Assembly: GCA_002887195.1 (NCBI GenBank)
Contig: PJAB01001733.1
Coordinates: forward strand, 1 to 12,572
Source: Chrysochromulina parva
Lineage: Eukaryota > Haptophyta > Prymnesiales > Chrysochromulinaceae
DNA: 12,572 nt
Direction of reading: 5' to 3'
Both the position numbers and the translations under genes were made by a program. The notes beneath the pieces were generated by a model. That model worked only from the letters and a program-made list of their open reading frames with translations, was not told the origin of the DNA and did no database searches. Positions 1 through 6,402 of this stretch are shown here, one piece after another (the first letter of the stretch is position 1; each line of letters opens with the position of its first letter).

Positions 1-675
1 GGCGATGTCCTTGGCCTGCTTGAGGTCGGCGCAGCACGCGGCGCCGACGGGCACGTGGTGCGTGGGCGTCAGCGTCAGGCTCCGGCCCGACGCCGTCGTG
101 AGCACCACGAAGGTCGTGCTCGGCACGTCCGCATCGGCGAGCGAGAGGAGCGAGACGGTGTCGGTGGTGAGGGTGCCGTCGGCGGTGGCGGCGACGATGG
201 CGTCGCCCGCACGGAGCGCGCTGAGGGGGCGCGGCGTGCCATCGGCCATCGTGACGAGCGCCTCGCTCGGGAAGCACGGGGCTTTGGGCAGTTTGCAGGT
301 CTTGAGGGAGCTGATTTGAGCGATCATGCTTGCCAAATAGATGTCAAGTCCCGTGATGTTAACTCCCGTGATGTTAACTCCCGTGAGCACCGTGACTTGC
401 ACGTCGACATAGAAGGCAAGAAAAGCCGAAAACTCCGCATCGGTGCACGTCTTGGCACATTGCCCGAATTGAGGGGTGATATAGCTTTCGCACGTGAATT
501 GAGGAATGCCTCCGCCACTGGGTGGCAGCGGCGACAGCGGAGGCGCAGTGAAGCATGTGCTCAAGCAAGTGGGGGGGACGTAACCCGCGGGAACTTGAAG
601 ACGCCGAGGGAGCGCCACCTCGCCAAAAGGCGTGGGAGACGCCGGGGCGCCGACGAGAAGAAGAAGTGCGAGCAT
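1..675 (-). CDS. Secreted Cys-rich protein with Hedgehog/intein-type Hint domain, C-terminus beyond window
   Basis: Reading leftwards from the ATG at 675-673 the frame stays open for 225 codons to the window edge, so the 3' end is missing. An in-frame TGA at 702-700 fixes the start unless there is an upstream intron. Residues 1-12 (MLALLLLVGAPA) look like a signal peptide core. Residues 30-130 are Cys-rich (C37, C41, C62, C73, C77, C127) with a hydrophobic stretch containing the repeat GVNIT-GVNIT (99-108). From residue 134 the sequence fits a Hint domain: C134-F-P followed by EALVTMADGTPRPLSALRAGD, then TTDTV, then LTLTPTHHVPV with the T203-x-x-H206 motif. In Hedgehog and inteins these residues (first Cys, TxxH) drive the N-S acyl shift of autoprocessing. 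The Cys-rich part is not a Hedgehog signalling domain that I recognise. Inference: a secreted protein that cleaves itself before C134. Whether it splices like an intein or ends like a Hog domain cannot be seen, because that end lies outside the window. Confidence 0.85.
   Translation of the reverse strand, partial: MLALLLLVGAPASPTPFGEVALPRRLQVPAGYVPPTCLSTCFTAPPLSPLPPSGGGIPQFTCESYITPQFGQCAKTCTDAEFSAFLAFYVDVQVTVLTGVNITGVNITGLDIYLASMIAQISSLKTCKLPKAPCFPSEALVTMADGTPRPLSALRAGDAIVAATADGTLTTDTVSLLSLADADVPSTTFVVLTTASGRSLTLTPTHHVPVGAACCADLKQAKDIA
351..388 (-). repeat. 15-bp in-frame tandem repeat in Hint gene
   Basis: On the + strand CCGTGATGTTAACTC occurs at 351-365 and again at 366-380, followed by a partial third copy. 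In the Hint protein it encodes GVNIT twice and then GLDI. The unit is five codons long, so the frame is kept. Confidence 0.9.
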
Positions 676-1190
676 TGCAACTGAGATTCGCGCGAGAGCT
701 CAACAAGTCAGCACGTGGTGCAACGAAAGGGGCTGGGCAGGCAGGGCCGCGTGAGCGCGGAGGCTCGCGTCCGGTCAGGCAGTCTGCGGCGCGCGGGTGC
801 GCGCAGGTCCTCGCACCACAGGGAGCCTCTTCCTTTTTGGAAATTGCTTTTTCTGAATTCAGAAATTTAATCTGTAACGCCGACGGCAAGAATCGACTTC
901 AAATATTGGGAGTTCTAAATTTAATCTTTGTCATTTTAAAACGAATTAGAACAGCTGCAAGTCTCCCCCCCTTGGGTGTGGGGCGCTCCTCACCGTATCC
1001 CCTGCTGGTGACGACCGCCAACCACGTCACCAAGCACAATATTCATAGCGCAAGAGAAAGGCGTACTGAATTTTACTGAAGGGTGCATGCGGGCCTCACG
1101 GGTTCCGAGGCCTTGCACGTCGGCGCATGATGTTTCGTCTAAACTCAAAGGTGAGTTGCCGTGGTGCCGATGCAGAGCGCCTTTCCCCTT
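676..1190. other. Intergenic spacer between Hint gene and AlkB gene
   Basis: This 515-base gap lies upstream of the Hint gene and downstream of the AlkB stop, both on the minus strand, so it should hold the Hint promoter and the AlkB 3' UTR. I see no convincing gene. The notable content is the AT-rich island at about 835-955. The remainder is GC-rich with no recognisable domain in any frame. Confidence 0.6.
835..955. promoter_or_regulatory. AT-rich island with 16-bp palindrome, probable promoter region of the Hint gene
   Basis: Base composition changes sharply from GC-rich to AT-rich here. It holds a perfect 16-bp palindrome TTTCTGAATTCAGAAA (850-865), the 11-mer AAATTTAATCT twice (863-873 and 917-927), and TTTTAAAA-type sequence near 936-943 that could act as a minus-strand TATA-like element. 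It lies 160-280 bases upstream of the Hint ATG. The promoter role is inferred from position and composition only. Confidence 0.4.
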
Positions 1191-2867
1191 TCAGAATCGG
1201 CGCATCGTCAAGTTGAGGCGGCATGGCTTTTCGGGCAATCGCAGGAAGCCAGGCGCCGATCCTGAGAAGACGCTCTTCACGCCGTGCCATACGAGCCGGC
1301 TCGGTCCGCCAAAGACAATCGCGTCGCCCGAATGGAGGCGCACGTACTGGCATTCCGAGGGGGGGGGCGGTGCCCCGCCCACCTGGGCCGTGGGAGGGCC
1401 GACCACGAAGACGCACGAGTCTCCCAGGGAGATGGAGACGATGGGGGTGCCGGCTGCGAGGCTCGCCGCGGACTCGTCTTTGTCTTGGTGAAGCCCCAGT
1501 GAACCATGCCGGCCGTACCGGTTGATGATCACAATGTCGGGCACATAGGGCTCACCCAGCGCCGTATCGGGCACATAGGCCTCGCTGTGTGAGTGCTCAC
1601 CTAGCGCCGTATCGGGCGCCCGACTGGTCGGCAGCTCGTCCTCCTCGTCGTCTTCAGCCCATTCCCCCTCGTCGGCATCGCTCGGGGCAGCGCTCTTGGC
1701 ATCCTGCGTGCCACCCTCCTCCACAGCGCTCGGCACAGCGCTCGGGACGCTCGGGGCAGCGCTCTTGGCATCCTGCGTGCCACCCTCCTCCGCAGCGCTC
1801 GGCACAGCGCTCGGGATCGACACGATCTCGTCCTCGGAGATCGCCCGCGTGCCCGCGCAACGCCCGCCCGTCGCTGCACTCGGTGCGCCGCCTGCGAGGC
1901 TGGCCCAGCGCGCCACCTTCGCCGCAGCCGCCGAGAGCTCGTCGGGCACGGGAGGTACAGGCTCATCGTCAATATTGGTGCGCCGTGGGCTGTACGAGCC
2001 GTTACAATGATCCCAATGGCGCCCCAAGCAGACCATCTGCAGCCGCATGGAATGCGAACCCATCGCACCGTTCGCCTCATACGTTGGCGTGAAGAAGCCT
2101 GCCTTCGCATGCTCGCCAACCCGGATGCACGTGTCGACGAGAGACTGCTGCTCGTGAGCGCTGAAGGCGTTCCGCAGCAGAACGCACCCTGGCTGCAGGA
2201 TGCTGGCCGTCCGCTTGGGCGGTTTGGGCTTGCGCCACGCTTCCTGGTAGCAGCGGGCGAGGCGCAGATTGTACTCACGCCCGCGCCAGCAGAGCCGAGC
2301 AGCCTCAGCAATGTTGCTCGCGTCGTTGGCAGCAGCGGGATACGTCCAACCATCACTGCTGGACCATATGACGTGGGTCGCACCAGCAGGTTGGCACCAC
2401 GGGCGGAGCAGCACCACTGCACAGACGAGGCGCGCCTCCTCTTTCGCAGTCGCTCGCCCGCCTATCATGAGCAGCGGCCTGTTGTTTTTACGAATTCTCA
2501 CGGGGTCCTCAGTTTGTGACTCTGCTCCGCATCCACCTAGAAGCCACTGCTCGACAATGTCTCGCGCGGGTCTAGGCTGGCACAGTAGTTCGTTCAAGTG
2601 GCGCTGCCACCCAGGCCCATCCGCAGGAATCTCTGCGGGAAGCACGCAGCCATTCTGCGCCAACAACTCATGAAGTGCTTCACGCTCGCCGTGCGTACGA
2701 CGCACAGGCGCACGAAAGCCTGCGAGCTCGATGCTACTATCGTCGTGTACGTACACCGGTGGCCGTGCCGTCGGTTCGAGGACGAGCGGTACACTGTACC
2801 ACTCGCCGTCAGCCCGGAACCGGAGAATTGGAGGACTGTCCTCGAGCATGCGATTAGGTTCGAGCAT
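1191..2867 (-). CDS. alkB: AlkB-family Fe(II)/2-oxoglutarate dioxygenase with N-terminal extension and acidic repeat insert
   Basis: A 558-residue protein if read from the ATG at 2867; the frame is open upstream to a GTG at 2891, and a second in-frame ATG is at 2849. I chose 2867 because it has A at -3. Residues 223-558 match bacterial-type AlkB: ILQPGCVLLRNAFSAHEQQ, the GSYSP segment, PDIVIINRYG, then HQDKDE (Fe ligands H460 and D462), PIVSISLGDSCVF, GDAIVFGGPSRLVWHG (third ligand H528) and the C-terminal RLNLTMR (R550, R556 for 2-oxoglutarate). All cofactor ligands are present, so an active oxidative demethylase of alkylated DNA or RNA bases is likely. In E. coli AlkB the helical segment ending near residue 330 joins almost directly to the NRY strand; here about 110 acidic, repetitive residues (about 328-440) are inserted. 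Residues 1-220 are an extension I do not recognise. No intron is needed. Confidence 0.93.
   Translation of the reverse strand: MLEPNRMLEDSPPILRFRADGEWYSVPLVLEPTARPPVYVHDDSSIELAGFRAPVRRTHGEREALHELLAQNGCVLPAEIPADGPGWQRHLNELLCQPRPARDIVEQWLLGGCGAESQTEDPVRIRKNNRPLLMIGGRATAKEEARLVCAVVLLRPWCQPAGATHVIWSSSDGWTYPAAANDASNIAEAARLCWRGREYNLRLARCYQEAWRKPKPPKRTASILQPGCVLLRNAFSAHEQQSLVDTCIRVGEHAKAGFFTPTYEANGAMGSHSMRLQMVCLGRHWDHCNGSYSPRRTNIDDEPVPPVPDELSAAAAKVARWASLAGGAPSAATGGRCAGTRAISEDEIVSIPSAVPSAAEEGGTQDAKSAAPSVPSAVPSAVEEGGTQDAKSAAPSDADEGEWAEDDEEDELPTSRAPDTALGEHSHSEAYVPDTALGEPYVPDIVIINRYGRHGSLGLHQDKDESAASLAAGTPIVSISLGDSCVFVVGPPTAQVGGAPPPPSECQYVRLHSGDAIVFGGPSRLVWHGVKSVFSGSAPGFLRLPEKPCRLNLTMRRF
1359..1367. repeat. 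G9 homopolymer inside AlkB
   Basis: Nine consecutive G on the + strand (C9 in the AlkB mRNA sense) encode part of the PPPP loop in GGAPPPPSECQ. It is a likely slippage site and a possible source of sequencing frameshift, but the frame is intact here. Confidence 0.85.
1561..1620 (-). repeat. 45-bp in-frame repeat at the end of the AlkB insert
   Basis: GCCGTATCGGGC starts at 1561 and again at 1606, 45 bases apart. It gives PDTALGE twice in the protein, followed by the related PYVPD that leads into the catalytic NRY strand. The spacing is 15 codons, so the frame is kept. Confidence 0.8.
1680..1817 (-). repeat. 69-bp tandem duplication in AlkB insert
   Basis: Two nearly identical 69-base copies, 1680-1748 and 1749-1817, sit head to tail and encode a repeated 23-residue block rich in Ser, Ala, Pro and Glu (SAVPSA-EEGGTQDAKSAAPS). 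The unit is a multiple of three, so the duplication lengthens the insert without breaking the reading frame. Confidence 0.92.
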
Positions 2868-2877
2868 GCTCGAGGAC
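2838..2877. repeat. 14-bp perfect inverted repeat over AlkB start codons
   Basis: Arms GTCCTCGAGCATGC (2838-2851) and GCATGCTCGAGGAC (2864-2877) are exact reverse complements with a 12-base spacer. Each arm contains a minus-strand ATG in the AlkB frame (2867 and 2849). In mRNA this could form a 14-bp hairpin that hides both starts. Confidence 0.9.
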
Positions 2878-3092
2878 CGCCCGCAATGCACGAGACCGAG
2901 ACTGTGAACGAAGGCGCCGACACGGCGCCGCGATGCTCGTCAGGGCAATATGTGTGTGCGGGACACGCATGCGCCATGACATTCCAGATATCTGGTTTTT
3001 GGAACTCGAACATGTAACGTCGCTCGTCGGCGTCTTGTGAGCCTGTGTGAGCCGCACTCTTCGGCATAGGCTGCGGCGCGCGGTCCGTGCGA
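2868..3092. promoter_or_regulatory. Divergent promoter region between AlkB and the Pro-rich membrane protein
   Basis: The two flanking genes point away from each other across about 225 bases, so both promoters must lie here unless 5' introns exist. Visible content: a perfect 12-bp palindrome CCAGATATCTGG at 2984-2995 and GTGTGTG / TGTGTGAG tracts. I see no TATA box. The regulatory role is inferred from geometry. Confidence 0.45.
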
Positions 3093-4301
3093 ATGCCGGA
3101 GCAACCGACGCGCAAGGACAAGGGGAAGCCCAGCTCGAAGCAGAAGAACGTGCCTAAGCGAAGCAGGACACATGGCATGTACACACACGTAGACGATATT
3201 GAAGCGCGTGCTGAGCATCATGATCATGAATCCAGATCTCGCTGTTTGTACAGAATCCTGCTGATCAACGGATGTGGCTTATCGCTCGCGGGAGCTTCCC
3301 TCGTCTTCCTGTATGCGGATGATGACGGAACGATGCCCATGCTACCGAGTTTGAGTGCTGCTGCGTGGTCGCCTTTGTGGCCACCTCCAACTCCATGGCC
3401 GCCGTCGCCGCCTCCGCCTCTGCCGCCTCCGCCACCGCCGCCACCGCCGCCGCCACCTTTGTATCCGTTACCGCCCTCCACATCGCCGCCGCCGCCATCT
3501 CCAGAGCCACCCCTGCTGTATCCGATGCCACCTCCTCCGCGATTGCCGCCGACTTTATCGCCCCCTCCGCCTCTGCCGCCACATCCTCGGCCACCAGCCG
3601 GGCACCTTTCGGTGATCGCCGGTCTGAACGCGCGATTCGCGAGTGGTGGGCCGTACGACGGCGTATACGACGGCGTGGCTCGAGCAGGGGTGTTCATTCG
3701 ATCGTTCGACGGCCTGAATGAGAGGGACAAGCCTTGGAACCCGTGTATCACCTGCGTCTCTTCGGATCGATTCCCGAGCTCGCTCATATACCCGTCACAC
3801 ACCGACATCTATTCCAGCGGCCCTGGCGGCTTCATCATCCACCCGAGCGCCGTTTCTGTCTTCTGCTCGTGCTATGGCGACTGCGGCTCGCAAGGCAAGT
3901 CCTGTCCCACGCGCTACGGCGACGAGTCCTGCCGTCCCGGTTGCATGCATCCTTGTGATCCGGCGCGAGGCACCCGCAATTGGGGCTGCTCTTGGTACGG
4001 CGACGCGCAGCTCCCTCTGATGCAGAAGCAGCAAATCGAGGTCCGGGCTGGTGGCGGCTACAACGAGGTGGTCCTCGACCCGCGCCCGTGGGTTGCACAC
4101 CTGCCCACGACCATCGAGGCGATGTTCGTGGTGAGGGTGTCCTCGCCTCAGGATGTGAAAACCATCAAGGATGTGCATGCATCCTTCTTGGCGACTTATG
4201 GGCTCACGTATGAGGACGGTCCGCCGGGCGTGCTGTACGATCCGAAGGCCAACCCCACGGCACCGTTTGAGTATTTTCCATTGTCACCGGAGTCGGCGTA
4301 G
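3093..4301 (+). CDS. Type II membrane protein with polyproline stalk and Cys-rich ectodomain of unknown function
   Basis: I start at the ATG at 3093 (402 residues); the frame is open back to a GTG at 3087. Residues 1-50 are hydrophilic and rich in Lys, Arg and His (cytosolic side). Residues about 53-74 (LYRILLINGCGLSLAGASLVFL) form one membrane segment. Residues 97-168 are almost only Pro with Leu, Ser and Tyr, like the hydroxyproline-rich stalks of algal wall glycoproteins such as pherophorins. Residues 170-402 form an ectodomain with a Cys-dense block, including CSCYGDCG (258-264), C271, C280, C284, C288 and C299, then GGYNEVVLDPRPWVAHLPTTIEA and a tail QDVKTIKDVHASFLATYGL. I do not recognise this domain. 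Inference: a Golgi or cell-surface protein with a disulphide-bonded head on a stiff, probably glycosylated stalk; the head could be an enzyme acting on surface glycans. The reading frame is clear, the function is not. Confidence 0.72.
   Translation: MPEQPTRKDKGKPSSKQKNVPKRSRTHGMYTHVDDIEARAEHHDHESRSRCLYRILLINGCGLSLAGASLVFLYADDDGTMPMLPSLSAAAWSPLWPPPTPWPPSPPPPLPPPPPPPPPPPPLYPLPPSTSPPPPSPEPPLLYPMPPPPRLPPTLSPPPPLPPHPRPPAGHLSVIAGLNARFASGGPYDGVYDGVARAGVFIRSFDGLNERDKPWNPCITCVSSDRFPSSLIYPSHTDIYSSGPGGFIIHPSAVSVFCSCYGDCGSQGKSCPTRYGDESCRPGCMHPCDPARGTRNWGCSWYGDAQLPLMQKQQIEVRAGGGYNEVVLDPRPWVAHLPTTIEAMFVVRVSSPQDVKTIKDVHASFLATYGLTYEDGPPGVLYDPKANPTAPFEYFPLSPESA
3377..3600 (+). repeat. Low-complexity CCN-rich tract (polyproline)
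   Basis: A dense run of CCG, CCA, CCT and CCC codons with long CCGCCNCCN repeats encodes the Pro stalk of the membrane protein. Its other five frames give long artefact reading frames rich in Gly, Ala or Arg. The exact repeat number is likely variable. Confidence 0.85.
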
Positions 4302-4703
4302 TGCACTCAGTCATGCAGGAAGGCGTTATAGAAGCTGACAGTATACTCTCTGCGAGCGGAACGCGGGCCCGGGGCCTACCCCAAGACGAAGACACAGTTC
4401 GGCTGTCAACGAATAGTCAACGAAGACAAGTTGCCGTTCGAAGTTGCTGTCCCTCGCCTTCAGCAAATATCATTCACACTCCGAGTGCGAGTCTCACATC
4501 CGGAAAGCACCCATTTTTTCTTGATATGCCTACTGTATTGATATTCCTCTAATCGCAGGAAATATTCGTTTCACCAGCCCTGCGGAATTTACTATAAAGA
4601 ACAGTCTGATCACGTGTGTGTGTGTCGCGCGCCGCACGCTCGCGCGCCCGCGCCCGCGGCGCGCCGCACGCGATCACATTCTGTACTTGTATCATCCGAC
4701 AAG
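4302..4703 (+). other. Intergenic spacer with promoter of glycosyltransferase gene
   Basis: This 402-base gap separates two plus-strand genes. The first part is ordinary GC-rich sequence. From about 4440 to 4600 it turns AT-rich, with CCTCTAATCGCAG at 4547-4559 resembling a 3' splice site. Bases 4614-4675 are a GTGTGT then CGCGCG-rich stretch that probably forms the 5' UTR. No separate gene is supported. Confidence 0.55.
4593..4599 (+). promoter_or_regulatory. TATA box (TATAAAG) upstream of glycosyltransferase
   Basis: TATAAAG within GAATTTACTATAAAGAACAG stands at the end of an AT-rich stretch and about 105 bases before the chosen ATG at 4704, leaving room for a 70-80 base 5' UTR. The match is good, but function is inferred from position. 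Confidence 0.5.
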
Positions 4704-5912
4704 ATGGCGATGTCAGCCGCGGCACCGAGCTGCGATCGTGCGTATGTCGTTGGCGACTATGACTGTCCAGAGCAGATTGGCAACAGGATATTTGTCGTCC
4801 TCAATGCCCAGCTGTGTGCCGCAACGTTCGACACGCCACTCGTCTGGAGGAGAACGCCGGGAAACATGAGCATCCGGCTGGGTTGTGATCGCTTCCTTGC
4901 TCGCAAGCCGTTGCTCACTCGTGCAGACGCTCTGCTTGAGCGTTGCCCGAAGATGACAGAGACAGCATACCTTCCATACGCGGCCAGAAATACTCCTCAG
5001 ATGGATGCTCAGGAGCGTCACCTCAGAGATAGACCGCTTCAACCAAAGCCCGGAGAGCTCACGCATTGCGGCCAGCTCAATCGGCCACAGTTCCACCACG
5101 TGCTCAAGAATCCGGGTCTGCTGCCGCCGCAACGTACTGCACTTCAGAGCCGCTTCGATGGCGGCTTGCTGCGAGCCTATGGCGAGGCATTCAACCAGCT
5201 CTTTGAGTTCACTCCTGAAGTTATGAAACTGGCGCACTCCGTCCTTCACAGCGGCGGGCCGCTGCTCGGCGTGCACGTGCGGCATCTGCCAGCCCACAGG
5301 CTTTCGTGGGCCGTGCTCGAGAATACCACCGTGGCGGCTGTCCTCAAGGCGGCCGAAGAGCTCAGCGCTGATGGTCGTTGCCGCATCGCAATCGCTTCTG
5401 AGGAGTCCGCATCGGTCGAGCGCCTCTCTGCTGCGGTCGCCCACAAGTGTCATGTTGTGACAATTCCACGCCGATCCGATGATGCGCTCAACCCTTTCGC
5501 GTCGGATCACGGTGCCTACTCTGGGATTACGTTTATGGCCGAACTCTACCTGCTGAGCCTTTGTACAGTCGTCTTTGCGGTCGGTGGCTCCTCATCTGCC
5601 GAGCTTGTGTTAGCTCTGACGCTGCAGCATAGAGGCCACCAGGCATTCCTGTGCCACGTCGATGCCACGTGCTCAAACGTCACCTCCACTCCCTACATAC
5701 CTTATCATTTCAGGTTTACGCCGACTCTCACGGCTGGTGGACCGCCAGAATGCGGCAACTGCGTGTGGGTGAGCTTCAGCCGGTGCAGCCGGCATCCGCC
5801 TTGGAGCAACCGCTCGGCAGTCCGGTGTTATGCTGCTTGCTGTACGCCGGAGCGCCCATCACAGCCGCAACCGCTAGGGAATCTCAGCTTTGTTCGAGTC
5901 ATCGAGGCTTGA
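4704..5912 (+). CDS. Fucosyltransferase-superfamily-like glycosyltransferase
   Basis: A 402-residue protein from the ATG at 4704, chosen for its strong context (AAG-ATG-G); the frame is open further back to a GTG at 4614. Features resemble the GT-B fucosyltransferase group (GT23, GT65, GT68, NodZ): an N-terminal nucleotide-sugar fold start GDYDCPEQIGNRIFVVLNAQLCAATFDTPLVW (17-48), the segment LLGVHVRH (188-194) matching the GVHxR loop that contacts GDP-fucose, IAIASEES (228-235) at the position of the usual ATDE strand, and DHGAYSGITFMAELYLLSLCTVVFAVGGSSSAELVLAL (268-305) matching the C-terminal motif after which fold and donor binding close. The C-terminal 60 residues are Cys-rich with NRS and NLS glycosylation sites, which points to the secretory pathway. 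No signal anchor is seen from this start, so a 5' exon may be missing. Donor and acceptor cannot be told from sequence alone. Confidence 0.7.
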   Translation: MAMSAAAPSCDRAYVVGDYDCPEQIGNRIFVVLNAQLCAATFDTPLVWRRTPGNMSIRLGCDRFLARKPLLTRADALLERCPKMTETAYLPYAARNTPQMDAQERHLRDRPLQPKPGELTHCGQLNRPQFHHVLKNPGLLPPQRTALQSRFDGGLLRAYGEAFNQLFEFTPEVMKLAHSVLHSGGPLLGVHVRHLPAHRLSWAVLENTTVAAVLKAAEELSADGRCRIAIASEESASVERLSAAVAHKCHVVTIPRRSDDALNPFASDHGAYSGITFMAELYLLSLCTVVFAVGGSSSAELVLALTLQHRGHQAFLCHVDATCSNVTSTPYIPYHFRFTPTLTAGGPPECGNCVWVSFSRCSRHPPWSNRSAVRCYAACCTPERPSQPQPLGNLSFVRVIEA

Positions 5913-6402
5913 GATACACAGATTCAGGTCTACAGGTCGGGTGTCCAGTACTATTATAGTAGTCACATAGGGCCTCCGAACAGGATAACTGGAAGCAGAT
6001 TTTACCCGCCAGGCAGGGGCGCAGGCGAGGACCCCCAGGCGATAAGACCATCGCTATGCCGCTCCGGACCGCTCGCGACGCGCGAGCCCCAGCGCGTGTA
6101 CAAATCAGGACCATGGTGCGACCGAACTGCCGCGTAGAGGACCGCGGCGGCACGGCAACGCGGTGGGGTGGACGGCGCCGGATCGTCAACGGCAACGCGC
6201 AAGATGAGAAGCCGGGACGCGCAACCGCACCCACGCGACCTGAATCGGTGAATCTGACGTGCAATGTGGCGGAAGGAACACGAACAGCGCTGGGCCCGAG
6301 TCGAGTCGAGTCGCTTGACCTTTCTGACTTTTGATTTGAGTGCATCTCTTGGCTCTGGTGGCCTTCGCGCTATGAACTAGACTACGCTCTTGGAGCAATG
6401 TT
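5913..6402. other. Convergent intergenic spacer
   Basis: This 490-base gap lies between the 3' ends of a plus-strand and a minus-strand gene, so it should hold two 3' UTRs and terminators. It contains a short near-palindrome TACTATTATAGTA (5949-5961) and a GAGTC triplet repeat (6298-6312). A 148-codon minus-strand frame (5899-6345) has no recognisable domain and I do not accept it. Confidence 0.55.

Noticed and set aside
1..320. 104-codon plus-strand frame at the left edge
   Set aside because: It is antisense to the Hint domain, whose Cys and TxxH motifs are clear on the minus strand.
555..1079. 174-codon plus-strand reading frame
   Set aside because: It runs antisense to the Hint gene and into the AT-rich spacer, has highly charged low-information sequence and no recognisable motif.
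1601..2422. 273-codon minus-strand frame rich in Arg and Ala
   Set aside because: It is the shifted frame of the AlkB gene; the AlkB frame holds all catalytic motifs.
3224..3808. 194-codon minus-strand frame rich in Gly
   Set aside because: It is the complement of the polyproline tract; Gly runs are the automatic reverse translation of CCN repeats.
4614..4703. Upstream extension of the glycosyltransferase to a GTG start
   Set aside because: The added residues come from a GTGTGT/CGCGCG-rich tract just after the TATA box, look like 5' UTR, and eukaryotic starts are normally ATG.
4713..5510. 265-codon minus-strand frame
   Set aside because: Antisense to the glycosyltransferase, with no domain pattern of its own.
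5899..6345. 148-codon minus-strand frame in the convergent spacer
   Set aside because: It starts with ATG but has no hydrophobic core pattern, domain or repeat, overlaps the end of the glycosyltransferase and fits chance in GC-rich DNA.
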